Positions 42,973 to 52,763 are shown, numbered from the stretch's first letter. The stretch: 64,000 nt of DNA from Paenibacillus caseinilyticus (GCF_027533645.1 NZ_JAQAGY010000009.1:62001-126000); one strand, 5' to 3'. Notes: generated from the letters alone by a model not told the origin. A program made the numbers and translations.

Positions 42973-43968
42973 CTACCGGGAGACCTCCAGCACCAGCTTG
43001 CCCACCGTGTTCTTCTCTTCAAGCAGCTCATGAGCTTCCCCGGCCTGCTCGAGAGGATAGACACCGAATACTTCCGACCGGACGGCTCCGCCGGCCAGCA
43101 GGCGAAGGGCCTCTGCCGCAGCAGCACCCACCTCTGCGGGGGCATACTGGCTGTAAGCCCCGATATTGAAGCCGCTCAGCGACCGGTTCGAGAGCCACAC
43201 ATCGGTCAACGACTGCTGGACATCCTCTCCCCCGCTGGCATTGCCGAGCAGCACGAGCCGCCCGAGCGGACGCAGCAGCTCCTGGCTTGCGAGGCGCATC
43301 CCGCCGCCCACCGGGTCCAGCACGAGATCGAGGCCCCGGTAATCTTCCTTGCGGCGCAGCGGCTCCGCAAAGTCCGTGCGCAGGAACAGCTCGTCATAGC
43401 CAAGGGAGGGAGCGAGACGCGTCTTCTCCACGCTTCCGACGGTGCCGTACACCCGGCCCGCCCCGAAGTGCCGGGCCATCTGCCCAAGGAAGCTGCCGAG
43501 TCCTCCGGCCGCCGCATGAACGAGCACCTGATCGCCCTGCTGTATCCGGGCCACATGCCGCAGCACCATGTAGGCGGTCGTCAGGTTCACGATGCTCGCT
43601 GCGGCCGCCGGCAGGTCGAGGCTGCCTCCCAGCCCATCGAGGGGGATCGTCAGATCCGCGCTGGCTGTTGCCACTGAGGCATATCCGCCCAATTCCATGA
43701 GCGTCATCGCGGCCACGGGCTGCCCGACGCGGAATCCTTGGACCCCTTCCCCGATGGCCCTCACATAACCGGACACCTCGAGCCCCGGGATGACCGGCAG
43801 CGGGATCATGCTCCCGAAGTCCCCGCGCCGCAGCATCACATCCACATACCCTACGCCGATATAGGCGACATCGATGGTCAGTTTGCCCGGGCCTGGCACG
43901 GGATCCGGCAGCTCCCTCACCTCAAGTTCCTCTGCTCCCATCGCGCGATCAATCACAATTCCTCTCAT
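42973..43968 (-). CDS. Zinc-free MDR-family quinone oxidoreductase
   Basis: 331 aa medium-chain dehydrogenase/reductase. N-terminal GroES-like domain (MRGIVIDRAMGAEELEVREL, then PGPGKLTIDVAYIGVGYVDV), NADPH-binding AAAGGLGSFLGQMARHFGA and the short quinone-reductase-type C-terminus ending KNTVGKLVLEVS. The structural-zinc Cys cluster of alcohol dehydrogenases is absent, favouring NADPH:quinone or enone reductase activity. The ribosome site before ATG is weak (GGAAG close by). Substrate unknown. Confidence 0.88.
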   Translation of the reverse strand: MRGIVIDRAMGAEELEVRELPDPVPGPGKLTIDVAYIGVGYVDVMLRRGDFGSMIPLPVIPGLEVSGYVRAIGEGVQGFRVGQPVAAMTLMELGGYASVATASADLTIPLDGLGGSLDLPAAAASIVNLTTAYMVLRHVARIQQGDQVLVHAAAGGLGSFLGQMARHFGAGRVYGTVGSVEKTRLAPSLGYDELFLRTDFAEPLRRKEDYRGLDLVLDPVGGGMRLASQELLRPLGRLVLLGNASGGEDVQQSLTDVWLSNRSLSGFNIGAYSQYAPAEVGAAAAEALRLLAGGAVRSEVFGVYPLEQAGEAHELLEEKNTVGKLVLEVSR

Positions 43969-44115
43969 CTTCCAAGCCGCCTCCCCGAATTCGTTGATAG
44001 ACCTATCCTACTTCAAGCCGGAGAGGGCAGCCACACCACGCTTATGCTAGTAATGGGAGTACCAGACTGACGTACCGGGACGAACCGGATGAACCGGACG
44101 CCCTGCCGCCGTTTT

Positions 44116-44991
44116 CTATCCGAGGAGTTCCCTCAGCCTCGTCTCGGTCTCCGTTCCACTGACCGGCGTATACACGCAGCAGTGCAGGTCCGTCCTGCCG
44201 TTCAGGCTGGCGAAGGAGTTAATCTCGAAGGCGAGCTCGCCTGCCCGCGGATCCATCAGCCGCACTTGGATGCTTTTCTTGAGCTGGATGTCATGCCGGC
44301 GCCACAGTTCTTCGAACTCCGGACACTTCGCGCACAGCCGCCTTACGCTCTCCCCGAACCAGGGATCGCTCTGGTGCCTGTCGTAGTAGGTGCGGAATAC
44401 CGCAGCCGAGTACTGCGCGAATTCTTCCCAGTTGACCATCCGCCGCCGGAAGTCGCCATCCTCGAACAGCAGGTGCATCATGACGCGGTCCGCGGGCTTC
44501 ATCGACGTGAAGTCCGCCAGCACGACATCCGCAGCCCGGTTCCAGGCGAGGACTTCGGTCCGGTCATTGCTGATGAAGGACGGATACGCCAGCTGGTCGA
44601 TGATATGCTGCCACTCCGGTTTCAGCCCCGTCTCTTCCCTGTCCGGTGAAAACACCGATATGTCCTCCTGCGGAGCGGACAGCCCCATGAGATGCATCAT
44701 CTCGTCCCCCGAGAGCTGCAGCGCCCGGCCAATGCCCTCCACAACTTCCTTGGAAGGGTTCACTTCCCTTCCCTGCTCAAGCCAGGTGTAATAAGTGGCG
44801 CTGACGCCGGCCAGATAGGCGACTTCTTCCCTGCGGAGTCCCGGCGTCCTCCGGCGGCCGTAAGAACCAGTGATGCCGGCTTGTTCTGGCTGAAGGCGCT
44901 CCCGGCGGGATTTTAAGAACTCGCCGAGCGTCTTCCACCGGTCCTGTGCCGGAAGGATGCCTGCTGTTTTCTCCCTGCTTGCTCTCATCAT
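44116..44991 (-). CDS. XRE-type regulator with MmyB-like sensor domain
   Basis: 292 aa. Helix-turn-helix (about 16-85) with RRTPGLRREEVAYLAGVSATYYTWLEQGRE, diagnostic for the MmyB-like group, then the PAS-like MmyB domain (WQHIIDQLAYPSFISNDRTEVLAWNRAADVV and further) that in a structural homologue binds a fatty acid. Two adjacent ATGs (44991, 44988) are both possible; the frame is open 34 codons further upstream. It faces the PadR-hydrolase-SDR operon across 160 bp, the usual arrangement for a regulator and its target. Confidence 0.9.
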   Translation of the reverse strand: MMRASREKTAGILPAQDRWKTLGEFLKSRRERLQPEQAGITGSYGRRRTPGLRREEVAYLAGVSATYYTWLEQGREVNPSKEVVEGIGRALQLSGDEMMHLMGLSAPQEDISVFSPDREETGLKPEWQHIIDQLAYPSFISNDRTEVLAWNRAADVVLADFTSMKPADRVMMHLLFEDGDFRRRMVNWEEFAQYSAAVFRTYYDRHQSDPWFGESVRRLCAKCPEFEELWRRHDIQLKKSIQVRLMDPRAGELAFEINSFASLNGRTDLHCCVYTPVSGTETETRLRELLG

Positions 44992-45152
44992 CGTCACCGC
45001 TTTCTTCCTCTTTTCTCCATTGTAAAGGGTTTGGTGCCCCGTATACCACACGTTTTTGGCTGATTCTCCTGCTTTCTTGGGCCAGCCGGTCATATCTCCG
45101 TCTTCCTATGCGTAATATTACTAATGGCAACAAGCGAAGGAGGTCTCCCCCC

Positions 45153-45713
45153 ATGGATTATATTCTACTCGGCCTGCTGGCCCTGCGCGAACAAACCATA
45201 TACGAGCTGAGCAAAAACATGAAACATACCGTCGCCCTCTTCTACAGCGACAGTCTCGGTGCCATCCAGGCGGCGCTCAAGAAGCTGGGCGACAAACAAT
45301 GGATCGCCTGCCGGGAAACCGCGGAGAACGGAAAGCTCAAAAAAATCTATTCCATCGAGGCCGAGGGCCGGGATCATCTGATGGCATGGCTCCGCTCCCC
45401 GATCCCCACCGATAAGCTGAAGGATCTGGCCGTCGCCCGGCTGTTCTTCCTGGGACTGCTGCCGGAAGAAGAGCGCATAGAGGTGCTGCGGGGCTATGTC
45501 GGAGCCCTGACGGAGATGCACCGGAATCTGGTGTCCCTCGAAATTCAATCGAGCTTCATGGAGGTTCCCGAGGAGAAGAAGGACATTTTCCGGTATCAGA
45601 TGCTCTCGCTTCGCTACGGGGTCGACCATTACGCCTTTAGCGCGCAGTGGTACAAGGAGCTGCTGCAGGATACGGTGCAAGGAGGCGAGCATGGGCATTC
45701 CGGCAGAACATAA
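45153..45713 (+). CDS. PadR family transcriptional regulator
   Basis: 186 aa. Winged helix: MDYILLGLLALREQTIYELSKNMKH and DSLGAIQAALKKLGDKQWIACRETAENGKLKKIYSIEAEGRDHL, plus the C-terminal helical dimerisation region of PadR subfamily 2. AAGGAGG lies nine bases before ATG at 45153; the frame is open well upstream but without a ribosome site. It overlaps the following hydrolase gene by 23 bp, implying co-expression and autoregulation of the three-gene operon. Confidence 0.9.
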   Translation: MDYILLGLLALREQTIYELSKNMKHTVALFYSDSLGAIQAALKKLGDKQWIACRETAENGKLKKIYSIEAEGRDHLMAWLRSPIPTDKLKDLAVARLFFLGLLPEEERIEVLRGYVGALTEMHRNLVSLEIQSSFMEVPEEKKDIFRYQMLSLRYGVDHYAFSAQWYKELLQDTVQGGEHGHSGRT

Positions 45714-46506
45714 ACAGTGGGTGTCGGAGGAGGCTCAGATCCATTATTTCGTCTCCGGCAGGCCGGAGGGAGAGCTTGTCCTCTGCCTTCATCCGGCCTT
45801 CGGGGATCACCGCTGCTTCGACGGGCAGTTGGAGGCCTTCGCTTCCCGGTACCGCGTCATCACGGTGGATCTGATCGGCCACGGGCTGTCCCAGGTGTAT
45901 GGAGCCGGCCAAGGGATCGATAGGGCCCTGCAGCATCTGCTCGGGATCCTGCACGCCGAGGGGTATGACAAGTGCCATCTCGTCGGCGTGTCCATGGGGT
46001 CGCTGGTTGCCCAAGCCTTCGCCTCGCGCTATCCCGACAAGGTGATGTCCCTCGTCTCGGTGGGTGCCTATTCGATCCGGGAGGAGCATCCGGAGATCGT
46101 CCGCGCCCAGCGCTCCGAGATGCTGCGATGGCTGCTGATGGCGGTCCTCTCCATGAACCGGTTCCGGCGGTACCTGGCCTCCGTCACCGTCATCCGGCCG
46201 GAGCAGCAGGAGAGGTTCTATGACATGACCGCCGGCTTCACGCGCCGCTCCATCCGGGTGCTGTCCGGACTCCGCACGCTCGCCCAGGCGCAGACCGGAC
46301 CTGCCGCGGCTTCCCCTCCCCTGCTCCTCGTCTGCGGAGACCGGGATCTGCCCGTGGTGAAGGAGGCAACCCTGAGATGGCAGCTTGCGGAGCCCCGGAG
46401 CACCTGCCTGGAGCTGGAGAACGCCGGGCACTGCGCGAACATGGACCAGCCGCAAGTGTTCAATGAAGTCGTGCTGGCCTTTTTGAACAGCGTCCCGAGC
46501 GGGTAA
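45691..46506 (+). CDS. Alpha/beta-hydrolase
   Basis: 271 aa. Nucleophile Ser in HLVGVSMGSLVAQAFA, oxyanion-type HPAFGDHRCFD, Asp in LLVCGDRDLPVV and His in LENAGHCANMDQP form a standard triad. AAGGAGG is five bases before the ATG. Second gene of the PadR operon. The substrate cannot be read from sequence; ester or lactone hydrolysis is likely. Confidence 0.88.
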   Translation: MGIPAEHKQWVSEEAQIHYFVSGRPEGELVLCLHPAFGDHRCFDGQLEAFASRYRVITVDLIGHGLSQVYGAGQGIDRALQHLLGILHAEGYDKCHLVGVSMGSLVAQAFASRYPDKVMSLVSVGAYSIREEHPEIVRAQRSEMLRWLLMAVLSMNRFRRYLASVTVIRPEQQERFYDMTAGFTRRSIRVLSGLRTLAQAQTGPAAASPPLLLVCGDRDLPVVKEATLRWQLAEPRSTCLELENAGHCANMDQPQVFNEVVLAFLNSVPSG

Positions 46507-46546
46507 GAAATGGTAAACAGGCCCAGGGGCCGGAAGGAGCATGGGG

Positions 46547-47398
46547 ATGAGCGGTAGACACGACCAAACGAAGGTGGAGGCGGAGCCGGTCCGAGCAGTA
46601 CGCAGAACAGCGATCGTCACAGGGGCAAGCAGCGGCATCGGCAAAGGCATCTCGATCGTGCTGGCGAGGGCCGGTTACCATATCTCCACGGTATACAAAT
46701 CCAACGAGATCGGCATCCAGGAGCTGGAGCAGACCGTCAAGGGAACGTACGGACGCCAGTTTCATGCCGTACGCGGCGATCTATCCGATCCCGGCTTCGT
46801 CCAGCGGTATGCGCAGGAAGCGATTGGGGAGCTCGGCGAGGTGCATCTGCTGGTCAACAATGCGGGAGTGGGCTTCCCGAAGAAGCTGCTGGATATCGAG
46901 GCGGAAGACATGCTCTCCTTCATCCATATTGATTTTGTCGCGCCCGTCCTGCTCATGCAAGCCGTCGGCCGGCACATGATCGAGAAGGATATCCGGGGCA
47001 GCCTGATCAACATCACCTCGACGCGTGCGGAGAGGGCTTATCCGCATGACTCCATCTATGGAGGCATGAAAGCGGGGCTGCGCCGCGCGAGCGAATCGAT
47101 CGCCCTCGAGCTCGGCCTGCATGGCATCCGCGTCAACAATGTCGCGCCGGGCGCGACGGAGATCGAGCGCGTGGGCGCCGACTTCTACGACAAGCTCGGC
47201 GGGAAGATTCCGCTGCGGAGGGTAGGCCAGCCGGAGGATATCGGGGAGGCGGTATTATGGCTCGCCTCCGAGGCCGCCTCTTACATTACCGGCGTCTCCC
47301 TCAAGGTGGACGGCGGGTTGATCCTGCCCGGCATGCCGGAGCGGGATGACGAGACGGCGGAGTATTACGGCTGGGCTCCCGTCCGGGAGCAGCCTTAG
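46547..47398 (+). CDS. SDR family oxidoreductase
   Basis: 283 aa classical short-chain dehydrogenase with TGASSGIGKG, NNAGVG, the catalytic Ser/Tyr/Lys (ITSTRAER...SIYGGMKAG) and PEDIGEAVLWLASEAASYITG with a C-terminal DGG, as in glucose 1-dehydrogenase-like enzymes. ATG at 46547 is eight bases after GGAAGGAG; the ATG at 46541 is too close to that site. Third gene of the PadR operon. Substrate unknown. Confidence 0.9.
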   Translation: MSGRHDQTKVEAEPVRAVRRTAIVTGASSGIGKGISIVLARAGYHISTVYKSNEIGIQELEQTVKGTYGRQFHAVRGDLSDPGFVQRYAQEAIGELGEVHLLVNNAGVGFPKKLLDIEAEDMLSFIHIDFVAPVLLMQAVGRHMIEKDIRGSLINITSTRAERAYPHDSIYGGMKAGLRRASESIALELGLHGIRVNNVAPGATEIERVGADFYDKLGGKIPLRRVGQPEDIGEAVLWLASEAASYITGVSLKVDGGLILPGMPERDDETAEYYGWAPVREQP

Positions 47399-47440
47399 AG
47401 AGAGCCGGCTTCATCCGTAGGGGCAGAACGTGACGCCAGC

Positions 47441-47474
47441 GGAGCTCGCCAGCATGGGCGCGGCTCCTTTTTTT
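47441..47474 (+). terminator. Terminator of the PadR operon
   Basis: ggagc-cgcc / ggcg-gctcc stem with small bulges (47441-47450 with 47456-47467) followed by seven Ts (47468-47474). Confidence 0.75.
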
Positions 47475-47483
47475 GCTTGGGCG

Positions 47484-48569
47484 TCAAGCCTTCTTCCCCA
47501 AGATCGTACAGCCGTACAGCCCCACAAGGACAAGGCAGATTGTAAAGTCAAGGAAAGGCCAATAGTTGCTTGCCAGGTCGTTGAAATAGGCAATGTCCGG
47601 AAAGGCCACGATCGAGGACACGAGCAGCATCATGCCAAGGGGCAGGGTCGTCAGCTTGGGTTCGTTCAGCCGGGTCAGATGGGCAGCGCCGAGCATCAAG
47701 GCATAGAAGTTCAGCACCGTCTTGAAGAAGGTGGTAATAATCCACATGATCGCAAGAATGGCTTCGATCCGTTCTAAAAAATTGCCGATCCCGATTTTTT
47801 TGGCCAGCGAATAGGCGGGATAGATCTGGTTGGCTGTCAACGGAGCCCCGATCACGACGATCGTCAAGATAATGATGATCTCCAGCACGATGCCTCCAAT
47901 GAGCGCCCCCATGAGCATACTCCGAGGTATCTTCTCCGTTTTGTTCACGGAAGACAGAATCGACAGGATACAGACGGCCTCCGCGAACGGAAAGGTAATG
48001 GCCGTCAGCGATCCATAGAGAATCGGCTTGACTCCCATGCTGAAAGGGACCATCACATTCTGCAGGTCAATCTTAGGCAGCAGGCAGGCTGCCAGCATGA
48101 AGAACAGCAGGAAAAAGTGGGGAAACAGGAGCTCCCCCGCCCGGGCAACCGTCTCGATCCCCAGCCGGCCTCCCAGCACGACGATAAACAAGAATAAGAG
48201 CTGGACCGATTGGATGGGGGTCAGCGGCATGATCTGCGTCGTCATAAAGTCCCCCATCTCCCGGACCTCGGCCGAGACCATAAGAAAGAAGTAAAAGGAA
48301 AACAGAACGGCAGCCGCCTGGCCGCCCCGCTTCCCGAGAAGCCGGGAGCTGTACTCATACAAGTTCATTTCGGGATGAAGCTTCCCCAGCCTGGCGAGCA
48401 GATAGACCAAGAGCAAGCCAACCGCCAGCCCGATCAGTCCCGATATCCATGCATCTTCCTTGGCGTACATTGCCGGGAAGGAGGGCAGCACCAGGATGGA
48501 ATCTCCAATGACATAGAGCGTGACCAGTACGATAAGCTGGCGGTTGCTGATTTTCACCTGGTTCTGCAT
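47484..48569 (-). CDS. GerAB/YndE-type spore germination permease (second B subunit)
   Basis: 361 aa with ten predicted helices, APC-superfamily fold of GerAB proteins that recognise nutrient germinants in the spore inner membrane. Characteristic parts: ISNRQLIVLVTLYVIGDSILVLP, WISGLIGLAVGLLLVYLLARL and FPFAEAVCILSIL. ATG at 48569 with AGGTG is preferred over an upstream in-frame start. It begins seven bases after the stop of a paralogous gene, giving the operon two B subunits. Confidence 0.9.
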   Translation of the reverse strand: MQNQVKISNRQLIVLVTLYVIGDSILVLPSFPAMYAKEDAWISGLIGLAVGLLLVYLLARLGKLHPEMNLYEYSSRLLGKRGGQAAAVLFSFYFFLMVSAEVREMGDFMTTQIMPLTPIQSVQLLFLFIVVLGGRLGIETVARAGELLFPHFFLLFFMLAACLLPKIDLQNVMVPFSMGVKPILYGSLTAITFPFAEAVCILSILSSVNKTEKIPRSMLMGALIGGIVLEIIIILTIVVIGAPLTANQIYPAYSLAKKIGIGNFLERIEAILAIMWIITTFFKTVLNFYALMLGAAHLTRLNEPKLTTLPLGMMLLVSSIVAFPDIAYFNDLASNYWPFLDFTICLVLVGLYGCTILGKKA

Positions 48570-48576
48570 GAGAAGA

Positions 48577-49683
48577 TCACCTGCCTTGAGCCTGATCTCT
48601 GCCGCGCAGCCATGTGAGTGCAAGCAGCAGGAGGGGAACGCCGACCTGGAACGGGAGATGAAGATACAGCGGGACGATCTTCAGCCCGACTTCGATGTGC
48701 TCGATGTAGTTGCCCGTCATGACGAGCGAATAGAGGAACAAGAGTCCGCCTATACACACGATCGTGAGCTTTTTTCGTCGTTCGATACGGAACACTTCTA
48801 TCAATCCCGTCACAGAAGCGTAGAGGAACACCGTGATCTTGAAGAATCCTCCGATGATAAGCGTGATAATCGCAATCACTTCCAGCCGTTCGATAAACTC
48901 GCCCAGCCGGATTTTACCTAAGGTCTTCAAGAGAGGGAAAGTCGCGTTCTCCGCCCCGTAGGCGGTCAGCACACTGATATTGGCCGCAATAATGAAGCTC
49001 AGGGCCAGACCGCTGATCAGAATGGCCGCCATGCCGACCCTTCTCGCCAGATGAGGCTTGTTCAGACAGGGGAGCAGCATCGTGAAGACAACGGTCTCAC
49101 CGAACGGGAACGTCAGGGTCTGAGGGAACGCCGTCTGCAGTACAGGCTTCCAGCCGTTCACGAAGGGAGGCATCAGATTCTCCAAGTGAATCACGTCCGA
49201 AGCGACCAGGAGGAAGATGGAGAGCAGGCCCAAGAGGACAATCACGCCCAGGAAGATCTCACCTACCCTTCCGATAGTTTCGATGCCCAGAAGACAAGCA
49301 TAGATGACGGGGATGACCATCACGAAATTGACCACTTCCATTGGTGTCAAAGGCAGAATTGAGCTTAACAGCAGCCCTCCAAAATCCCTTAAGACTCTGG
49401 CCGCAATGTAAAAAAAGTAAACCATATACAAGATAGAGACCAGGTTTCCCAAGGGTTTGCCGAACAAAGCCTGCAAGCAGCCAATCAGCGATTGGTACCC
49501 ATGCCTGCGGTACAAGGCAGCGTAGAGGAGGAACAAAGGCAGACCCGCTCCCATACCGATCAGAACGGCAAGCCATGCATCCTGCTTGGCCTGCATGCCA
49601 ACGCCGACCACCACGGAAGTGCCCATCTCGAATAGCAGCATCAGCGCAGTCAGCTCTGCGGCATCGATTTTGGCCTTCTGCAT
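48577..49683 (-). CDS. GerAB-type spore germination permease (first B subunit)
   Basis: 368 aa, ten helices, same family as the next gene but clearly diverged (ELTALMLLFEMGTSVVVGVGMQ, then FPFGETVVFTMLLPCL). The FPF(A/G)E motif of helix 6 is shared. The two B proteins may form alternative receptors with the single A and C subunits, allowing different germinants, as seen where gerA operons carry extra B genes. Confidence 0.9.
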   Translation of the reverse strand: MQKAKIDAAELTALMLLFEMGTSVVVGVGMQAKQDAWLAVLIGMGAGLPLFLLYAALYRRHGYQSLIGCLQALFGKPLGNLVSILYMVYFFYIAARVLRDFGGLLLSSILPLTPMEVVNFVMVIPVIYACLLGIETIGRVGEIFLGVIVLLGLLSIFLLVASDVIHLENLMPPFVNGWKPVLQTAFPQTLTFPFGETVVFTMLLPCLNKPHLARRVGMAAILISGLALSFIIAANISVLTAYGAENATFPLLKTLGKIRLGEFIERLEVIAIITLIIGGFFKITVFLYASVTGLIEVFRIERRKKLTIVCIGGLLFLYSLVMTGNYIEHIEVGLKIVPLYLHLPFQVGVPLLLLALTWLRGRDQAQGR

Positions 49684-49716
49684 CTGCGTCCCCTCCCCTC
49701 TGCTATTCTTCCATGC

Positions 49717-49956
49717 CTATACTTGGAGCAGCTGTTTCAGCAGATCCGCTACCGGTTTGTACACCACGACCAGCAGTTTCGAAGGGTTCGGCAATTGCAG
49801 GTTCGTCGCGAACTGGATCAGATTCAGGCCTGTGCCGAGGAGCAGCATGAGGAAGAAGACAACGCGGCCTCTCCTCTGCTGACTTCGCCACATCGGAGAT
49901 TCGATCCACAGGAACAGCAGCGCTGAGGCCAGAACAGCCAAGACGATGATCCACAA
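49717..49956 (-). CDS. Small membrane protein of the germination operon
   Basis: 79 aa with two hydrophobic helices (about 2-17 and 33-50) and NPSKLLVVVYKPVADLLKQLL at the end. It lies seven bases after the GerC stop and 33 before the first B gene, in the same direction. Short two-helix proteins at this position occur in many gerA-type operons (in some, gerD- or YndF-adjacent genes) and are thought to tune receptor function; the role here is inferred from context only. Confidence 0.75.
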   Translation of the reverse strand: MWIIVLAVLASALLFLWIESPMWRSQQRRGRVVFFLMLLLGTGLNLIQFATNLQLPNPSKLLVVVYKPVADLLKQLLQV

Positions 49957-49962
49957 TGCCGC

Positions 49963-51168
49963 TCACTCCTTCTCCTTCAGCTGCTGAAAAATCGAGTTCG
50001 TGACCGTACCCAATCTGCGGATCTGGAAATCGGTTTTGACTTGCACCTGCATCTGGGGAAATAATTGCTCCCAGTCTTTCTTAATGGCATTCCAGCCCTT
50101 GGGGTCGGAGCGTCTGATCCGGTCCCCGAAGCCGAAGATATCGGATTTGTATTTTTTTTGGGCCGCGGCCAGGGTGACGTTCACAATCTCCTTCAATCGG
50201 GCCCCGGCGAGCTGCTCCAGCTCATCGATGCTCTCCGGCTTGGTCAAATCCAGCCCGCACTGCACCTCCCCCACATTGCCCTCGTTATGGACCTCGACGG
50301 TGATCTCCGGCTTTCCGCCGACAACCCTCCCCTTCGTAACGGTTTTGGAACGGACGGTTTCCAGATTCAGCTGCCCCCCTCCCGGACATTTCATCGGTCC
50401 CACGGTCCTGTATACCTTATCGGTGAGATAGACGAAGCCCTTGCTCTCCGCCTCATCCAGCCAGCCGATGAGTTTGTCCTTCTTGAAGACGGCCAGACCC
50501 GATATCTTAATACGGGCCTGCGGATCCGGGGACCCCAGGGACTGGGTGCCAGTATTCGTTTTTTTCCCCAGTCTCTTCACGGCGGTAAGGACGGGATTGC
50601 GCCCTTCTTTGACCAGGTCGTTAATCAGTCGGTCGAGGGTAATGGTCAGTGCAGGGGCCCAAGATCTCTCCGATTCATACAGGGAGGTGAACAGCTTGTT
50701 CGCCGGCACTTCTTCGATCGCCGTGAGCACTTTCAATATCTCCTCCGCCTTGGAGTCTTTGGCGACCACGATGTAAAAATCCGTCCGCATCTCATGATTC
50801 CTCGACAAAAAGTCCAGTATCGGGGCGACCCCATCTCTTGCCAGGCTTTCTCCAAGCACGAGTATGCGAAGATGGGACAAGTAGAGTCTGCGGGGACTTT
50901 CCTCGGTAACCCGCCCGATGGCTTCGTAGATCGTTTTGCCGAAGGACTGGTATACCGTGACCGGTGACCGCCCGCCGCCGCCTCCCTTGGAGGCCACCTC
51001 CCTCGGCTCGACCACCTGCGCCGTGATCCGGTAACCCTTGGCGTCCTTATCGATCCCCAGCCCCATGTTGATGGCCAGCTGATTCATTTCCCTCCGGTTC
51101 CAGCAGCCGGTGAGAAGAACCGTACCGCAGGCAAACAGGATCAAGAGAATTAACTTACGACTGCGCAT
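49963..51168 (-). CDS. Ger(x)C family spore germination lipoprotein
   Basis: 401 aa. Lipobox LLTGC near residue 20 anchors it to the outer face of the spore inner membrane. WNRREMNQLAINMGLGIDKD and the C-terminal Spore_GerAC domain (GDRIRRSDPKGWNAIKKDWEQLF) are standard. Start ATG at 51168 follows GGAGGAC and lies 17 bases past the GerA stop; an in-frame start at 51189 overlapping that gene is less likely. Confidence 0.93.
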   Translation of the reverse strand: MRSRKLILLILFACGTVLLTGCWNRREMNQLAINMGLGIDKDAKGYRITAQVVEPREVASKGGGGGRSPVTVYQSFGKTIYEAIGRVTEESPRRLYLSHLRILVLGESLARDGVAPILDFLSRNHEMRTDFYIVVAKDSKAEEILKVLTAIEEVPANKLFTSLYESERSWAPALTITLDRLINDLVKEGRNPVLTAVKRLGKKTNTGTQSLGSPDPQARIKISGLAVFKKDKLIGWLDEAESKGFVYLTDKVYRTVGPMKCPGGGQLNLETVRSKTVTKGRVVGGKPEITVEVHNEGNVGEVQCGLDLTKPESIDELEQLAGARLKEIVNVTLAAAQKKYKSDIFGFGDRIRRSDPKGWNAIKKDWEQLFPQMQVQVKTDFQIRRLGTVTNSIFQQLKEKE

Positions 51169-51185
51169 GGAATGGTCCTCCTCCG

Positions 51186-52763
51186 TCATGCGGGACCTCT
51201 GGATTTGCGGGGCGGGTCCGGTTTGATTCGGGTCGTATCCTGCTGGCTGATCAATCTCGGGCGATTGCGCTGCATCCAGCGGGGCAGCCGGAAGAGCGCG
51301 TCATCCTGGTCACCGGGGATGAAGGGGCCGAACGGACTCATGTAGGGAATGCCGAACGACCTCAAGGAGCACATATGCAGGAGCAGGGTGATGGTCCCGA
51401 TAGTCACCCCATACAAGCCGAACGATGCCGCCAGACCCATCAGTATGAACCGGAGCATTCGAATCGTAATCGACATACTATAGGCGGGGAGTACAAAGCT
51501 GGAGATGGCCGTAATCGCTACCACGATGACCATCGCCGCAGACACGATGCCTGCCTCCACAGCCGCTTGCCCAATAACCAAGGTGCCGACAATAGAGATC
51601 GCCGAGCCGACGGCCTTGGGCATGCGTATGCCGGCTTCCCGCAAGATCTCGAAGGTAATCTCCATGATCAGCGCTTCAATAAAAGCAGGAAAGGGCACCC
51701 CTTCGCGCTGTGCCGCCAAGCTCAAGAGCAGCCGGGTGGGGAGCATCTCCTGGTGGAAGGTCGTGATGGCAATATAGAGCGAAGGCGCGCTGAGCGCGAT
51801 GAATAGAGCAAAAATCCGGATGATCCGGACCAGCGTACTGATATCCGCCCGCTGGTAATGATCCTCCGCCGATTGATAGAATTGGACAAACAGCGCAGGC
51901 ACCAGGAGCACGAAGGGCGTACCGTCCACCAGGATCGCGACGCGCCCTTCCAGAAGCCCCGCAGCGATCACATCCGGGCGCTCCGAGTTGAATACGGTCG
52001 GAAAGGGGCTCCACTTGTTGTCCTCGATCATCTCCTCGATGTAGCTGCCCTCCAGAATGCTGTCCAGCTTAATCCGGCCCAGACGCAGGCGTACCTCCTC
52101 CACAATCTTCTCATTGACGAGTCCATGGATATACATGATCACTACCGAAGTTTTGGTATATTTGCCAAGGGAGATGCTCTCCAGCCACAGCTGCGGATCC
52201 TTGATCTTGCGCCGGATCAGCGCCGTATTGGTCCGCAGATTCTCCGTGAACGCCTCCTTCGGCCCCCGTACGACATTCTGGGCCGTCGACTCGCTCACGG
52301 TCCGGTCTTCCCACTGGCTCATGCCGATGGACAAAGCCTGCGGGATCCCGTCCGCCATCAGGATGACGCCGCCGGATAGAAGCGAATGCAGCAGGGCTTC
52401 CCGGTCGGTTACCGTCTCGATCGAGCCGGCGGTGAGCACCTGCTCCTTCAATCCGTGCAGCAGCGTCCCTTCCGCACTCTGGAGCCGGTCCATCTCCTGC
52501 GGCCCGATCCCAGTCATCAGAGGCGTGAGCACAAACTGCTGCACCGCATGCATGTCCGTCAAGCCTTCCGTATACAGGATGCAGAGGTTCAGCTGCCCTT
52601 CCGGTCCTGCATGGAAGGTTCTTGACACGATATCCTCGCTGTTCCCTACCGCGCGGAGGATCCCGCTTATATTCTCCTCTATGGAGGAGGACAGGGGACC
52701 GGACGCGCCCGCTTCCTGTTCCGGGCCGCCGGGATTTCCGCCAGCGTTTTTACCTTTATCCAT
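51186..52763 (-). CDS. GerA family spore germination protein (A subunit)
   Basis: 525 aa. Soluble N-terminal domain of about 270 residues, then four to five helices and a basic C-terminal tail, the GerAA layout of the ion-channel subunit. SRTFHAGPEGQ, LIDGTPFVLLVPALFVQFYQSAEDHY (here VDGTPFV) and the PTRLLLSLAAQREGVPFPAFIEALIME stretch are conserved. Several upstream in-frame starts exist; ATG at 52763 with GGAGGAG is chosen. It heads the A - C - small protein - B - B operon, normally transcribed late in the forespore. Confidence 0.93.
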   Translation of the reverse strand: MDKGKNAGGNPGGPEQEAGASGPLSSSIEENISGILRAVGNSEDIVSRTFHAGPEGQLNLCILYTEGLTDMHAVQQFVLTPLMTGIGPQEMDRLQSAEGTLLHGLKEQVLTAGSIETVTDREALLHSLLSGGVILMADGIPQALSIGMSQWEDRTVSESTAQNVVRGPKEAFTENLRTNTALIRRKIKDPQLWLESISLGKYTKTSVVIMYIHGLVNEKIVEEVRLRLGRIKLDSILEGSYIEEMIEDNKWSPFPTVFNSERPDVIAAGLLEGRVAILVDGTPFVLLVPALFVQFYQSAEDHYQRADISTLVRIIRIFALFIALSAPSLYIAITTFHQEMLPTRLLLSLAAQREGVPFPAFIEALIMEITFEILREAGIRMPKAVGSAISIVGTLVIGQAAVEAGIVSAAMVIVVAITAISSFVLPAYSMSITIRMLRFILMGLAASFGLYGVTIGTITLLLHMCSLRSFGIPYMSPFGPFIPGDQDDALFRLPRWMQRNRPRLISQQDTTRIKPDPPRKSRGPA

